From contig CM046327.1 in assembly GCA_025403435.1 (NCBI GenBank), forward strand, positions 14,376,218 to 14,440,217: a DNA stretch of 64,000 nucleotides. The letters run 5' to 3'. Under the pieces are notes generated by a model. It was given only the letters and a program-made list of their open reading frames with translations. It searched no databases and was not told the origin of the DNA. Made by a program: the position numbers and the translations under genes. This DNA is from Artocarpus heterophyllus. Lineage: Eukaryota; Streptophyta; Magnoliopsida; Rosales; Moraceae. This document shows positions 24,152-37,232 of this stretch, in pieces. Numbering within the stretch: position 1 is the first letter of the stretch; the number at the start of each line of letters is the position of its first letter.

Positions 24152-27034
24152 TCTTTTTTTTTGGGAAAATTTTATATTTACAAGATAACAATTTTGATTT
24201 TACTTTAAAAAAACGTATTTTATTTCTAAACATTTATATTGAATTAAATTACTGAATTATAAGGATTCTTCTAATTCATCTATCATTTTAAAATCCTCTT
24301 TTAATATTGTCTTCTTTCGAAACAATTCTCTTTTCCTATCGGGTTTTGCGATGTCTCTTGTTAGTTATTATTATTATTATTATTCTAGAAACTATTGGAG
24401 TGGATCTGAACATCAATTTTCTTATATTTGCTCTGTCGTTCTTTGTCACGATCTTTGCAAGCATCGAGAGTTGTCTTGCAGAAGACACTTTGATGCTCAA
24501 GTTAGCCAAACAATGGTGGAGATATTTTATGAATGGAAAAGAAGAAGAATAGAGAAAAAGAAAATCTTGGAAGAAAGAGAGAAGGATCCCTTTTTCTTAG
24601 GTTTCATGTCCCATTTATACTTGATTTGTCCCGATCTAATAATTGTTAAGATAATCATCAGATTTGGTATGCGTCATATTCCTTTTTGAGGCTTAAGGTT
24701 TCCTCTGATTTTTCCCTTTTTAAGTATGGGCCCAACATGAGTGTTTGTTATTGCTCATTCCTTTTTCTTGTCTTTTCTTTTGAGATTTGTGTACATTCTC
24801 ATGTTTCCTCTTGCTGCGCAAGCTATGAGAGACATGTTTAGTTAATAGTGGTTTCCCTGAGACATAGACTCATATGTCCTTTAGGATGGTTGCCCTGCCG
24901 TCATTTGAATTATTCAAATTTGATCCATTCAACCTTCATCTCGATATGTTCCTTCTTATATCCAGATGAAGGTCGACCTCTGTACTCAGAGCTATTGGAG
25001 TTCCTTGGTTTGAGCCATGTTGATCATCACATCTTTACTCGTACTTGTTTAATCTATCTTAACGGTCGAATGTTGATATTTATCATTTGAGGGTCACATC
25101 GATATTTCATTGGCTTGGTGGAAAATCCCCCAACAAATACCGTAAACCTCTTGACGCTCCTTTGTTCCCATGCTTTTGCAAATAGATAGTAATGTACCAT
25201 AACGTTGTCAAGCAATATAATGACAAGATTTAGGTTCTTCTAATAGAATTTAGGTATTTTTGATGGATCACCAAGATCTCTAGGACAGTCATAAAATCCG
25301 AGATCACCGAGTATTAGCTTGGTAAATTTTTTCTTGGTGAAAAGATAAAAACATGTAAATTTAGATAAGGTTACGATGAGTTTAAATGAAAAGGTGTATC
25401 CAAATTTAGATTTCGAGAGTCGTGGGATCACAATCAAGTCAAGATTAATCCAAATATGATGATGCTACCTCCTTAGTTCATTCAAACGAGGAAACCACCA
25501 AAGAAAAGGCCATATCAGAATCAACAAATTAAACCACTTAAATTGAGAAATAAAAAAATAAACGTGTGATATTCAAATTACTTTGTGCAAATTGATAATG
25601 CCCAACCTAGGCACACTATAAGTAATAGTTGGTCCTACCAGGCAACCGAAGTCTAGCCTCTTGGTACGTACGCTTGAGTTCTCTTGTAAATCTTTTTCTT
25701 ATGGTGAGGCATTCCCTTCCTTAAGAAAATCCTAGGGACTAGCCTCTCCAATTGAGGTGAATTACACTAAATCTGTTCTTTATTTTGTACTACTTTTTAT
25801 GATCTTCTTCATTACTTTATCTGTTTTTTCAGTCCCCTAATTTTCATACTGTTCGTTTGTTGTAATACTAAATTAAATACTTCTGGGCAAGAAATGATTG
25901 GCTGTGCAAAAATAACCCACAAAAAGTCATCTAAATTTTTCTTCAGAAAAAAATGCTGTCTCCTAATAATTGGATGTGAAGTTGTAATGCGAGTTAATGG
26001 CAATATCATTGTGTAATAAATTTCGTAGATGAACTTTAAAGCTTTTCACAATGCCCCCAATCAAGCAATAACAGGTATCCACCCATCCGTACACTTTCTT
26101 TATTGTTTTCATTTGCCGTTCCCTTGTTGAACGAATTTGTCATAGGACATTAGTTTGACGGTGCGATCTGCCATATGCGAGTGTCCTAGAATGTGCTTTG
26201 GAGGGTGCATTAAATTGAAATAAATATACACATATGTATGGCATCCTGCTTTCATAAGATTCGCATGTGGACGTTTCCAAGCAAACGAATTTAGTAGCAC
26301 GGCCCCAGTTGCAATGAATGTTTGTAAATGCTATTTTCCCTCTAAAGCAAAGAAGTATATCGTTAGTTTAAACTGTTAGGTCGAATTAAAAAGACTGAAA
26401 CAATTTAAATTCTATAAGAATAAATATCGTAGTAAACTTAATTTGAACTGAAATTTTTTTCGGTTCAACCATTATAATTTCTAGATCAAATTAGCTACAA
26501 GATCGCGTATAAGGGCACTTTAGTCATCTTCTAAACATGGAAAGGCAAACATTTAGATAAAAGAAAGAGATAATATTTACCAAGGACGAAACAAAAGAGC
26601 CAGGTGGGTCTTCATAGAGCTGTTAAAGAAACGATGAATTCATTTTTGCAAGCTTTTGGTTTTACATTTTTTTTATGGGATAAAAAAGGAGAAGAAAGTT
26701 GTGTTTTTTCAGTTAGTTTTGGAATTACAATATTAAAAGTATTTAAATGGATTAATATGGCCTTTTAATTTTGTAATAAGCAATAAAAATATGATAATGA
26801 AGTTTAGAATATCTTATTAAAATACGACACAAGTTTTAAAGTTTATAAAGAATTTTTCTTCAAAAGCCATTTGCTTACAGATACTCTTTTACAAAGTCAA
26901 GACTTTTTTTTACTGATTATTCAAATACCTCTAAAAGCAGCTTTATCATGAAAAAAAAAAAAAACTGAAATTCGTCCCCAGAACAAAGAAAACTACAAGG
27001 CTAACGTAACCTAAACTCTTAAATTAAAATCTGC
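24152..27034. other. intergenic DNA without recognised genes
   Basis: AT-rich. Two frames near 24307-24689 overlap a (TTA)n run, lack domain motifs and are not called. Nothing else supported. Confidence 0.5.
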
Positions 27035-27200
27035 ATATGATGCATTTGGCATATTTTGTTATATTTAAATGTGCTGCTGAGACATAGCTTTCAAGCGTTA
27101 TATACAATTATCATTTTGATTTCAACCAAAAAAATAATTATCATTTAGCTCTTATATTATTACAAGCAAGTTGTGATGCCATCAGTCGTTATCGTGTACT
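27035..27200. repeat. diverged dispersed duplicate, copy 2
   Basis: Counterpart of 22985-23200, just before the 160-bp tandem array. Confidence 0.5.
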
Positions 27201-27209
27201 AGTTGTTGC

Positions 27210-27690
27210 TAACCGTCTGTTAGGTTCGATAATTTAAATTTTTTAAGCATTATATGTTTTTTTTAATGCAAACATTGTTTCATTATTACATGAATAATGA
27301 CACCGTTAAGGGGTTTGCTAATATTTTATTTGCTACGCACTTTCTTTTTCCATTTGCTATAATATATCTAACCGTCTGTTAGGTTCGATAATTTAAATTT
27401 TTTAAGCATTATATCCTTTTTTTAATGCAAAACATTATTTCATTATTACATGAATAATGATACGGTTAAGGGGGTTTGCTAATAATTTATTTGCTACGAA
27501 CTTTCTTTTTCCATTTGCTATAATATATCTAACCATCTTTTAGGTTCGATAATTTAAATTTTTTCTACGTTATTTCATTATTTTTAATGCAAACATTATT
27601 TCATTATTATGTGAATAATGACACCTTTCAGGGGTTTGCAAATAATTTATTTGCTACGAACTTTCTTTTTCCATTTGCTATATATATATA
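27210..27690. repeat. ~160-bp tandem repeat, three copies
   Basis: Unit starts taaccgtctgttaggttcga at 27210, 27369 and 27530 (third copy degenerate) and ends with cattTGCTATAATATATC. Each unit holds a small inverted pair, 'attatttcattatta' and 'tgaataatga'. Non-coding. Confidence 0.85.
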
Positions 27691-29611
27691 TATGTATATA
27701 TATATCTCTGTCTTTTCTTATAATTAATTATGAATGTGACCACTAATCTGTAAAAAGCACTAAACAAATCCCGAGTCCCACATTATTTAAAGAGAGAATG
27801 AGGAAACTAATGCATTTTTGGAGCTTTTTAAAGTAAACAGTAGATTTTAAAAATATTTATAATAAATAGCTGTAAAAAAATATCATCGGTAAAAAATTTG
27901 TCTACACATAGTAAATAAATAAGTAAAAAAATAATAGAGAAAATTTTCTATTTACAATAAATATTTTCAAAATCTATTATTTACTTTTGTAAGTTTTGAA
28001 AAAAATGCTATTTACTATAATTTTTCTTATTATTATTGTAATTATATTTAAATATGATGGTAATTCTCTTTTCAAAAAAAAAAAAATGATGATAACTAAA
28101 CACAAATTTATAAAGACATTAGACAATGTCACTTAACAGGTTAATCATTTAAGGTGGAAGTCTAAGTGCTTGAAACATCATAAATCTTTGAACATAACCT
28201 GTCTTTTTTCTTGGATTAATTAAAAAAAAAAGAGATTATAATCTTTTTTTGAATTAATTTATATAATTGTATACCCTCTACTTTTAAATATTTCTTTGTT
28301 TGTCCCTTTATTTTTAAAAACTATAACGGATTTCGTTGAATTTTAATTATTTAATTTAATTTCATTCCTTGCCTACTTTATGAATAGAAAAAATTAGGTG
28401 AAACGATATAATTATGCTTAGACAATTTATGAAAAAAATACAGACTTAAAACCCTAAAATATCAAATTGATTAAATAGCGTGGGGTTTAAATACCCAGCC
28501 GAGGGCGCTGTGGTGCCAGGCAGCTTTCCCACGTCCAAAACCCTAGTGTAGGGTTTTGTCTTATGTATTTTTTCTGCCTTTTTCATTGTTTGTACCAATT
28601 TATCCAAATGAGTCGTGCAAGGACAAACCGGAGAGGATTACGCAAAGACACATGGAGATATTAAGTATTAAATAGATAAGAAATTTATTTAATTTTTATT
28701 ATTTTGATTGGGTTGTAATTTAAATATCCGAGAAACCTGGTCAATATCTTTTTCACTTGCCAAATTGAATGCTTTAATTTTATGTTGATACATTACTAGA
28801 AACTTGAGATTATGCTACGCTCATTTAACAAAATTTTTTAACCATTGTGGTAAGGGGAGAAAAGCACAAGGAGTTTGCTTGAAAAGATGAAACTGTCATG
28901 GTAGGTAGCAGAGCCTTACACGATGGTTTTCAATAAAAAGCGTCAAGGTACACGATGGTTTTTACTTAAAACTTTCGTGTAAGATAGTACCTTCTACGAC
29001 AAATTTTCATAAAATCCGTCATGAAAGGTGCATTAAACTCCCTAATCCAACTTGACAATCAGATACAAATCATGAACTCAGCTCTCAAACATAACTAGAA
29101 CCTCCCAAAACTGTAGTCTTCATCCTTCTCCTCCTCCATTCTTCTTAATCTCCTTCATAATTGTAAGTTTTTAATTAGATATATTAATAGGTTTTGATTT
29201 TGTTGATTAGCTTTTTGGTTTGTGAATTTATGATTATGCTTAGTTATTTAGATATGTAGGGTATGATTAATTTGTGGATCAATTAGTATTATTGATAAAT
29301 GTTTAGCGTTTTATAGATATGATTAATTATTTAGATATCATGGATATAATTAATTTGTTGATTTTTTTAGTATGATTAGTTTATGAGTATGATTAATTTG
29401 TGAAAATTGTTGATTTATGGATATTATTTGTTATTTGAATATGATGGGTATGTATAATTTATGAACATTTGAGTATGATTAGCTATATTGAAATTGATAG
29501 GTATGAATAATTTGTGAATTTATGGTATGATTTATATATGGTAGATTAATTAATTTGTGAAATTATTTGTAATTGAATTGCATATATATTTTGATTTAGG
29601 ACTTGCAAAAT

Positions 29612-30073
29612 AGATAAGAAATAGATGTGAGATTTTGATTGACTAGAGAATATGTAAATAGTGTAGAAGAATTTTTGGATTTTGTCAAAACTCATGCCCA
29701 AGATGATAAAATTTGATGCCCATGTGTTCAATGTGGAAACCATGGATTTCATTCAATTCAAAATGTTAGAGGATATTTATTTCAAAATGGGATTATAAGT
29801 AGTTACCAAATGTGACATTTTTATACCGAGTCTAAGTTCAATCCAACTTTAATACGTAAAGAAAAAGAACCTATCATGGAGGATAATATAGGTAATCACG
29901 ACAATATGGTTTACATGATAAATAATTTAGAAGAACACTTTTTACACCATCTGGACTGTTGGAGACAATGATAAATGATGCCGAGACACCTGTATATGAG
30001 AGGTGTATCAATTTCACAAAATTATCCACTTTAGTTGGATTATGGAATTTGTATGCGTTGGTTAGGTGGTCAA
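29612..30073 (+). pseudogene. CACTA TNP2 transposase, N-terminal piece (transposase-associated domain)
   Basis: Broken frames read EEFLDFVKTHAQDDK, then CPCVQCGNHG-like, FHSIQNVRGYLFQNGI and SSYQM, the start of plant TNP2-type transposases (Transpos_assoc domain). The initiator Met and some frame are lost; it is cut by solo LTR C at 30074. Confidence 0.8.
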
Positions 30074-33000
30074 TGTAATGACCGGAAAAAATATTCATTA
30101 ATAAAACATAATATTTAATTGGGTTTAATTAATGAATTTACTTTTAAAAATGTGAATTTTTGTAAAAATTGTAATTTTTGTAAAAATTATGATAAAGTAG
30201 GAATAAACGGCATTGATTGTAAATTATATGGCAAATGTGATGCAATGTTGGATATTGCCGAATACAGATTTTATGAGTTTAATTACTCAAAAATTTATAA
30301 ATAATATCCATAAAATTAATTTTATATCACGATTAATTGTAAAATTGTGATATAAATAAGTGGGTGACTAGAATGTAAACAGAATATAGAAGTTATCCAA
30401 ACCCAAATCAGGGGTAAAAAGGAGGCCGAAGCAGTATGAGTATACTGCTAAATGAAAATGCAGATATGAAAAACGTTATGATTGACCTCCAAAAGTAAAC
30501 AAAAAGTAAGTTAAATATTTTTATACAGTCTAAGGATAGAAAGTATGCTGATTTGACCACGACAGTATAGAAAAAATACTGTGTGATGAAAAATTACACA
30601 GTATAAATTTTTAATTCCATAAAGTGGACATTTGCTTGAATTCTATTGGGCCAACAAGCCATGCAATGTGGCCCAATAAGATGAGGACACCTAGGGTAGT
30701 CTAATGGATGACCATGAGTCATCAAATGTGATAAGGAAGCATTGAATGCATGGTTTTCACAAAATTTCACTTCCTTTCTTTTGTTCCAAGCTCCGGCAGC
30801 CGTAACCAAGACCTCTAAAAAAATTTCTCAGCCCCGAAACTTTGCAAAAATACCCCTAAACAAGTTTTATAAGCAAGTACAAGGATTTCCCACAAGTTTT
30901 GAGGTAAAATCCTAAACTTTTAATGAGTTTTCAAGGGATTTTTCATGGGTAAAGGACAAGAAATTAATCCATGGTATTCTTGTATGGAAGGGAAGCTTAG
31001 GAGGGAGTCTAAAGGGAATTTGAAGGCTTGAAACCAAAAGGGTGTTATTTTGGTAAGTTTTAAGTTTTAAAGTTTGAAATTTTATGGATTTTATTTTGAT
31101 TTTTATTCTTTCAAACCCATGAGGGGTTTTGAGCATGTATTTGATGGAATATCATGTATATGTGATGAATGGTAAGTTTAAGTTGTGAAACTTTGGTTTT
31201 TAGTGCAAACTGGTAATTTTTGAAAAAATACTATTTTTATAATTTTGATGTTTGACTTTGCAAAAGTGATGTTTGAGCATGAGAATGTGTTGATTAAGGC
31301 ATGGAATGGTTTTTGCAGGGGTAGAATTGCAAGTTTGAAACAGATTTTTGTAAAAATGCCATAGGGACTAAATTGAAAGAAAAAGATTTCTCTCGACAGA
31401 ATTGAAAAATAGCCAAAAACACCATTGTACAGTGAGATTTTGAGAAAAGTTAAAACACAAAAGTTGTAGATCTCGACGAAGCTGTTAGGCATTGTGGACG
31501 GTTCGTCAAAAAACTGAATCCTTTATGAGATTTTAATTTTTCAAGAATTTATGAAAATTGTGAAAAATTTTAAAAAGGGCAAAAACGTCATTTCTCAAAC
31601 GATTTTGAATATGGTACTTTGAGAAAAAATGATCCTTGAGAAAAATAGGAAATTTTGATGCAAAGAAGTAAATTTTAGTCCCGGGGGTAAAATCATCAAA
31701 ATTTTCAGTTTAGGGACTAAACCGCAAAGTTTAATGAAAATGGGGCATAATTGAGAAATAAAGAAATTTGACCCACTAGGGTGTTATTTTAGAATTAGTA
31801 TGTGGTTATTTTCGTAAGAATAACGAAATCGAGCTCGGGTAGGTTAGTGGACCCGCAGAGGGCAAAATCGTCATTTTTACCCAAATAACCCGAACATCTT
31901 TGAAATGTTTTCAATGGGATAAGAAAACGACTAGAAAGGTTCCCGCCCTTCGTTAGAAACGATAGGGTAAAGTTAGATAGAAATAAGAAAGACCAGTGGT
32001 TTTTAGAGTTGTACATAGTAATGCAACTCAATTTATTAACTAACGAATGTTTCGTATCGAAACATAGTGAAATTTGGCTAATGGCTTTGTAATTGGCCAA
32101 CAGGATCCTAGGAGTCTAGAAGAAGGAAAATCGAGGTTAAGTTGCCCGACATTTGCATCAAGTAAGTACCCATCCCACCTACAATATGAAATTGTAGGCT
32201 TAGAGTGTAAAATGTGTATGTGTATACTTGTGTGTATATCAAGGTGTATACTTGTATGTATGCAATGACATAAGTATTTATAAAAATGAAAGAGTATACT
32301 TGTGAGTATATGGAATATATATATACATATACCTGAGAGTATATAATGACATATACATGAGTGTATATGATAATCTGTACCATTATGTATATTTTATGTT
32401 AAGTACCTGTGAGTACATTATGCTATATATACCTATGCGTATATTAATGTATACCAGTGTGTATATTTTATGTTAAGTACCTGTGAGTACATTATGCTAT
32501 ATATACTTATGCGTATATTAATGTATACCAGTGTGTATATTTTATGTTAAGTACCTGTGAGTACATTATGCTATATATATACCTGTGCGTATATTAATGT
32601 ATACTAGTGTGTATATTTTATGTTAAGTACCTGTGAGTACATTATGCTATATATATACCTATGCGTATATTAATGTATACCAGTGTGTGTATTTTATGTT
32701 AAGTACCTGTGAGTACATTATGTTATATATACCTATGCGTATATTAATGTATACTAGTGTGCATATTTTATGTTAAGTACCTGTGAGTACATTATGCTAT
32801 ATATATACCTATGCGTATATTAATGTATACCAGTGTGTATATTTTATGTTAAGTACATGTGAGTACATTATGCTATATACCTGTGCGTATATTAATGTGT
32901 ACCAGTGTGTATATAAAGTATGTACCTATGTGTACTATATCGTACAAAAGCATTTATGTAGATTATGTTATGTATAACATGTAATCATCACTTCATGCAT

Positions 33001-33604
33001 GGTATGATAACCATAATAAGTGAATTGATAAACGAATTACCAAAAGTTAAGAAAAGTGTCGTACCGACTCCTGACTCAAGGGGAGTTTAAGGATTACAGG
33101 ATGGTCACGGTGCTACGTAGACCTAAGTGCGCAATGGTATGGACACTTGGGCCCTAGTTAAAGATAAGAAATGATAATGATAAAGAAGGATTATAAGAAA
33201 GCATAATGTGATCATGCATTTTATTGAATGTGCATGTGGGTTTATATGGGACTTACAGGGCATTAGCTCATTAATTTTTTCATGCTATAGGTATTCCGAC
33301 GAAAAGGTCAGAATAAATCGTAATGATGAGCTGGCGGACGGATGATGTGTGTAGACTGGGTATGGTTTCCGTCACAGTATGTTTTCCGCTATAGTGTTTT
33401 AAAATATTTTGAAAGTAATGTTTGATAAGCTATATTGTAAAGGAAGGATGATTATGTAAACACAAGTATATGTTTGTATTTTAAAAGTTGTTAAACCAGT
33501 ATATGTACAGTATTTGTATAAAAGAAAAAAAAAATTTCCTAAATTTTTGCCCTAAAGTAAGGAAGAAAGAGTTTTATCACAGCCCGAAAAGGCGGGTTGT
33601 GACA
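30074..33604 (+). mobile_element. family C solo LTR (3.5 kb, Ty3/gypsy type)
   Basis: Begins TGTAATGACCGG and ends GCCCGAAAAGGCGGGTTGTGACA. The flanks gTCAA (30069-30073) and aTCAA (33605-33609) match in 4 of 5 bases. It splits the transposase between N-terminal and central domains. No primer site, polypurine tract or coding interior. The terminal GC hairpin and the 'gggtatgg..tccgtcac..tgttttccgctat' stretch near 33358 resemble the family A LTR, so the families are distantly related. Confidence 0.8.
32390..32917. repeat. minisatellite, 7 units of 74-76 bp, in solo LTR C
   Basis: 'tgttaagtacctgtgagtac' starts at 32397, 32471, 32545, 32621, 32697, 32771 and 32847, each unit continuing attatgctatatata...gcgtatattaatgtatac. 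Units differ mainly by TA-dinucleotide number. A diffuse 'gtgtatacttgtgtgtat' region at 32200-32390 looks like its precursor. Confidence 0.9.
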
Positions 33605-33609
33605 ATCAA

Positions 33610-35240
33610 ATTCTAGTTTCATAAATCTTTTAGAATTTAGAGGAAGGCTTCTACTAAAGGGTAATAAATTAACAAATAATATGTATGAGGCTAAGAAGAC
33701 TTTGAGCACTTTGAGAATGGAGTATGAGAAAATTCATCCTTATGAAAATGATTGTGTTGTGTATAGGAATGAGTATGAGGATGGGAATTATTGCCCGGTT
33801 TATAAAAAGTTAAGGTGGAAGAAAAGAAAGGAGCCACAAAAGGTAAGAAATGAATACCGACGAAGGTATTATGGTACATTCCACTGGTATCACGTTTGAG
33901 GCATTTATTCGAAAACAAAAAGCATACCATGAATTTGATATGTCATCATGACAACCGAGTCGATGATCGTATGCTTAGACATTAGGCGGATTCACCACAA
34001 TAGAACATTTTGAAGTTGATCCTTCTGAGTTTAGTGTGGATCCAAGAAATATAAATTTCACTTTATCGATGGATGGAATAAACCCACATGGTAACATAAG
34101 TAGTAGGGATAGTACTTGGCTCGTAATACATGTCAACTTCAATCTCTCTCCAAAAATATGCATGAAGCGGAAGTTCTTAATGTTGTCTTTGTAGATTTTG
34201 GGCCCTTACCAACTAGAGAATAACATTAATGTGTACTTGGCACAGTTAATCGATGACTTAAATAACTTGTGGGAAAATGGAATCGAAGTTCGAGATGCTT
34301 ACTGAGAAGAGATGTTTACACTATGTGTAATGTTGAAATGGACAATAAATGACTTCCCTACGTATGGAAATTTATCCAGTTATTCAATAAAGAGTTCTAT
34401 TAGTTGTCCTATTTGTATGAAGGAAACATCTCATAAACAGTTAAAAAATGGTAAGAAAACTGTTTTTCTTGGCCATAGAAGATGGTTGCTAAGAGATCGT
34501 TGTTACTGTAAACAAAAGAAAGCCTTTGATAGTAATATTGAAGAAAGATACCCTCCTTGGCCTTTGACAGGTTGACAAATATTTGAAATGGTAAAAGATA
34601 TGAAAATGATACTCGAGAAGAGCAAGAAAGATAAAGACGAGCCGCCGATAGATAAACTTTGAAAAAAGATCAATCTTTTTCAAACTTCTATATTGAAAGA
34701 CACTTTTTGTTTGTCATTGCCTAGATATTATGTATATTGAGGAAAACCGTTTGTGAATCAATAGTAAGCACATTGCTTGACATTTAGGGCAAGACTAAGG
34801 ATAGTGAAAAAGCACGGTTGGATCTCATAGAGATAGAAATTAGGCCTAATCTTTTTCCCGAGAACCGCACTTACTTACCTCCAATGAAGCACATATTGTC
34901 AAGAAGAGAAAAGAGAAAGCTTTGTGAATGGCTTACATTGTTGAAAGTGCCAAACAACTATTCTTCAAACTTTAAAAAGTTAGTGTCAGTGAAGGATTTA
35001 AAACTTATTGACATGAAAATACATGATTGTTATGTGTTAATGCAATAATTTCTACCATTGCGTTGGGGGGAATCCTAACAAAGGATATGAGATTTGCAAT
35101 TACTAAGTTGTGCCTATCCTTTAATTCAATATGCTCCAAGATAATTAATCCACTTAGGCTAGATTCACTATAATCGGAGTTGCACAAACTTTATGCATGC
35201 TTGAGAAGTATTGATAATTGGCATTTTTTGACATCATGAT
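33610..35240 (+). pseudogene. CACTA TNP2 transposase, central piece (Transposase_21)
   Basis: Readable blocks in interrupted frames are MYEAKKTLSTLRMEYEKIHP...CVVYRNEYED..CPVYKKLRWKKRK (33681-33899), WTINDFPTYGNLSSYS..CPICMKETSHKQL..GHRRWLLRDRC (34312-34575) and FFPENRTYLPP-like ...KLIDMKIHDCYVLMQ (34818-35048). These are hallmarks of TNP2/Transposase_21. Frames are broken by stops and shifts, and it is cut at 35240 by the family B element. Confidence 0.88.
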
Positions 35241-37212
35241 TGTGACACCCGTTATTCTCCTAACGGGTATTGAGGTAATTAAATTAATTTTTAGTGTATA
35301 AAAAAAATTGCTTCATTTAAATTTATTTTATAATATTTATTTTTATCTATTTTTAAGTTTTCTAAAATTCTCCTATATTTATTTAGTATGATTACTAAAA
35401 AGCCTTAGAACTTCTATTAAATCTCAAAAATGTCATATTGGCATTATGTGTGTTAAAGTCTTTAGATGAGACATAAGGATATCTTTTCCAACTACTCTTG
35501 ACCCTCATTTTCTTTATTTCCTCCGTGACATGCTTCAACATGTCTCCTCTATAATTGTTTCCATCACTTCTCTTCAAAGACTTCATCTTTTCTTCCTTTC
35601 TCTTCCACGGTTCCCACACTCTTCTTCTCATTTCTTTGCTGAAGCAAAATACTTAGAGAACTTCTTCAAGGCAGCCATAAAAATCAGCCACCATCACCTC
35701 CATTTGAGCAAGAATTTCAGTCATACCGAACTAAAGGAACCTGTTTTGAAGCCATTTCAAGCTTCCAACTAACCATAATCCGAGGTTAGAATCTTATGAA
35801 CAAATTTAGTCTTTCATTTATAAATTTTCTTTTATACTAAAGGATTATTCAAATTTGCGTTCTTAAACCTAAGTATATGTTTGTTGCTATTTTGGAGCAT
35901 ATGTATGAAGTCTAAGTGTATATGCCCTAGACAGAAAATTTATATTGTTAAACTTTATAATACCTCTATGGGCAGTGGTTATTTCTTGAAATTCTAAGAT
36001 TAAATTAAAATAAATTTTATGAATGTAGTTGTATGTTGTGCTTTAGTTTTAATTGTCCTTATGCACGCCTTAGGATCAAGGGAGTATGGAGCTAACGTTA
36101 ATTGATTCCAGGATTAAGAGACTGTTGATAAGCTTAAAAGGTAGGGATTCTATTACTCATCTTTTGTGAGGTTTTTATAGAATTAAAATTGATTGTTTTG
36201 CCGCAATATATATATATCTATGTTGAACTGATATTATATGATTATCACATATGAAACTATGACATGGACTCGTCTTGTATTGTACGGCGAGGAACATAAT
36301 GAATTGACACATGTTATAAATTGAGAAGCATGGTTAGGAAAACTAACTCTATTGATAATGATTCAATATAGAGAAATTGTGAGACATGAAGAGGGCGACG
36401 GTTACGTCCTTGGGCATGAATACCCAAAAAGGTAAAATAGGGGGAAGGTGATGACGCTTCCTTGGGTTGAAAGTCCCAGAACACACTGTACAGGAATCGA
36501 TTTGGTGAGGACTCGGGGCTTGATGTCCCCTCATCGGAACACCCTTGGAATGTTTATAGGGTGATCAAGTGCGCCCATTTGGGTTTCGATGAGTTGAGTG
36601 ATACTCAATTTAACATGGATACCTAGGAACAATGATGATTGTTAATATTTGTATAAATGTGTAATTATGACACTTGGTAATGATTAACTACGGTATCTAT
36701 AAGATGTGATCATAATAAACCTCATAATCTGGAATATGATGTAACTTACTAACCATGCAGATTTTAATGTGGTAATGATAAAAACCTGAAGGTGAGTAAT
36801 GGCTTTCTCTACTGAGCATAGTGTTGCTCATTCCCTTATGTTTATATCTTTTCAGGACTCACTAAGTGTGAGGTGGCTACGAGAAATATAGTTGAGGAAG
36901 TGATGTAACTATATTACATTGGGACTGCTTCAATCGTTGAGAATGTTCTTCATGATAATGTAAGCATCAATTGTTACTTCTGTGACTGTATTATAATGTG
37001 TTGAGGGTTAAAATGATGATGACAACAGTTTATATTATTAAATTTAAGGTGCTACATTAAAACTGTGGTTTATTTGTCGTTTATATTTTTATTTTTGAGT
37101 TGAGAGTTTTCATTTAAGTCCCGGGAAAATTTTATTTTTAAGGTTTTACTTTTATTATTTATTTTTATTTTATCTCATTAAAAACTGTTAACCCCCATAT
37201 AGGGGCGTTACA
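35241..37212 (+). repeat. family B element, 5' LTR (1972 bp)
   Basis: Matches the 3' LTR throughout; the only length change noted is in the AT microsatellite near 36210. Near the end it has a cccc-atat-gggg hairpin before GCGTTACA. Confidence 0.93.
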
Positions 37213-37219
37213 GAATTTT

Positions 37220-37232
37220 TGGTATCAGAGCC
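37220..37232 (+). other. primer binding site (initiator tRNA-Met) of family B element
   Basis: TGGTATCAGAGCC, 8 bp after the 5' LTR end. Confidence 0.85.

Noticed and set aside
24307..24689. Two overlapping frames of 81 and 112 codons.
   Set aside because: They run through a (TTA)n tract with low-complexity Ile or Tyr runs; no motif or gene context.
35395..36534. Short identical frames repeated at 35.4-36.5 kb and 41.6-42.8 kb.
   Set aside because: They are shadows inside the two LTRs of the family B element.
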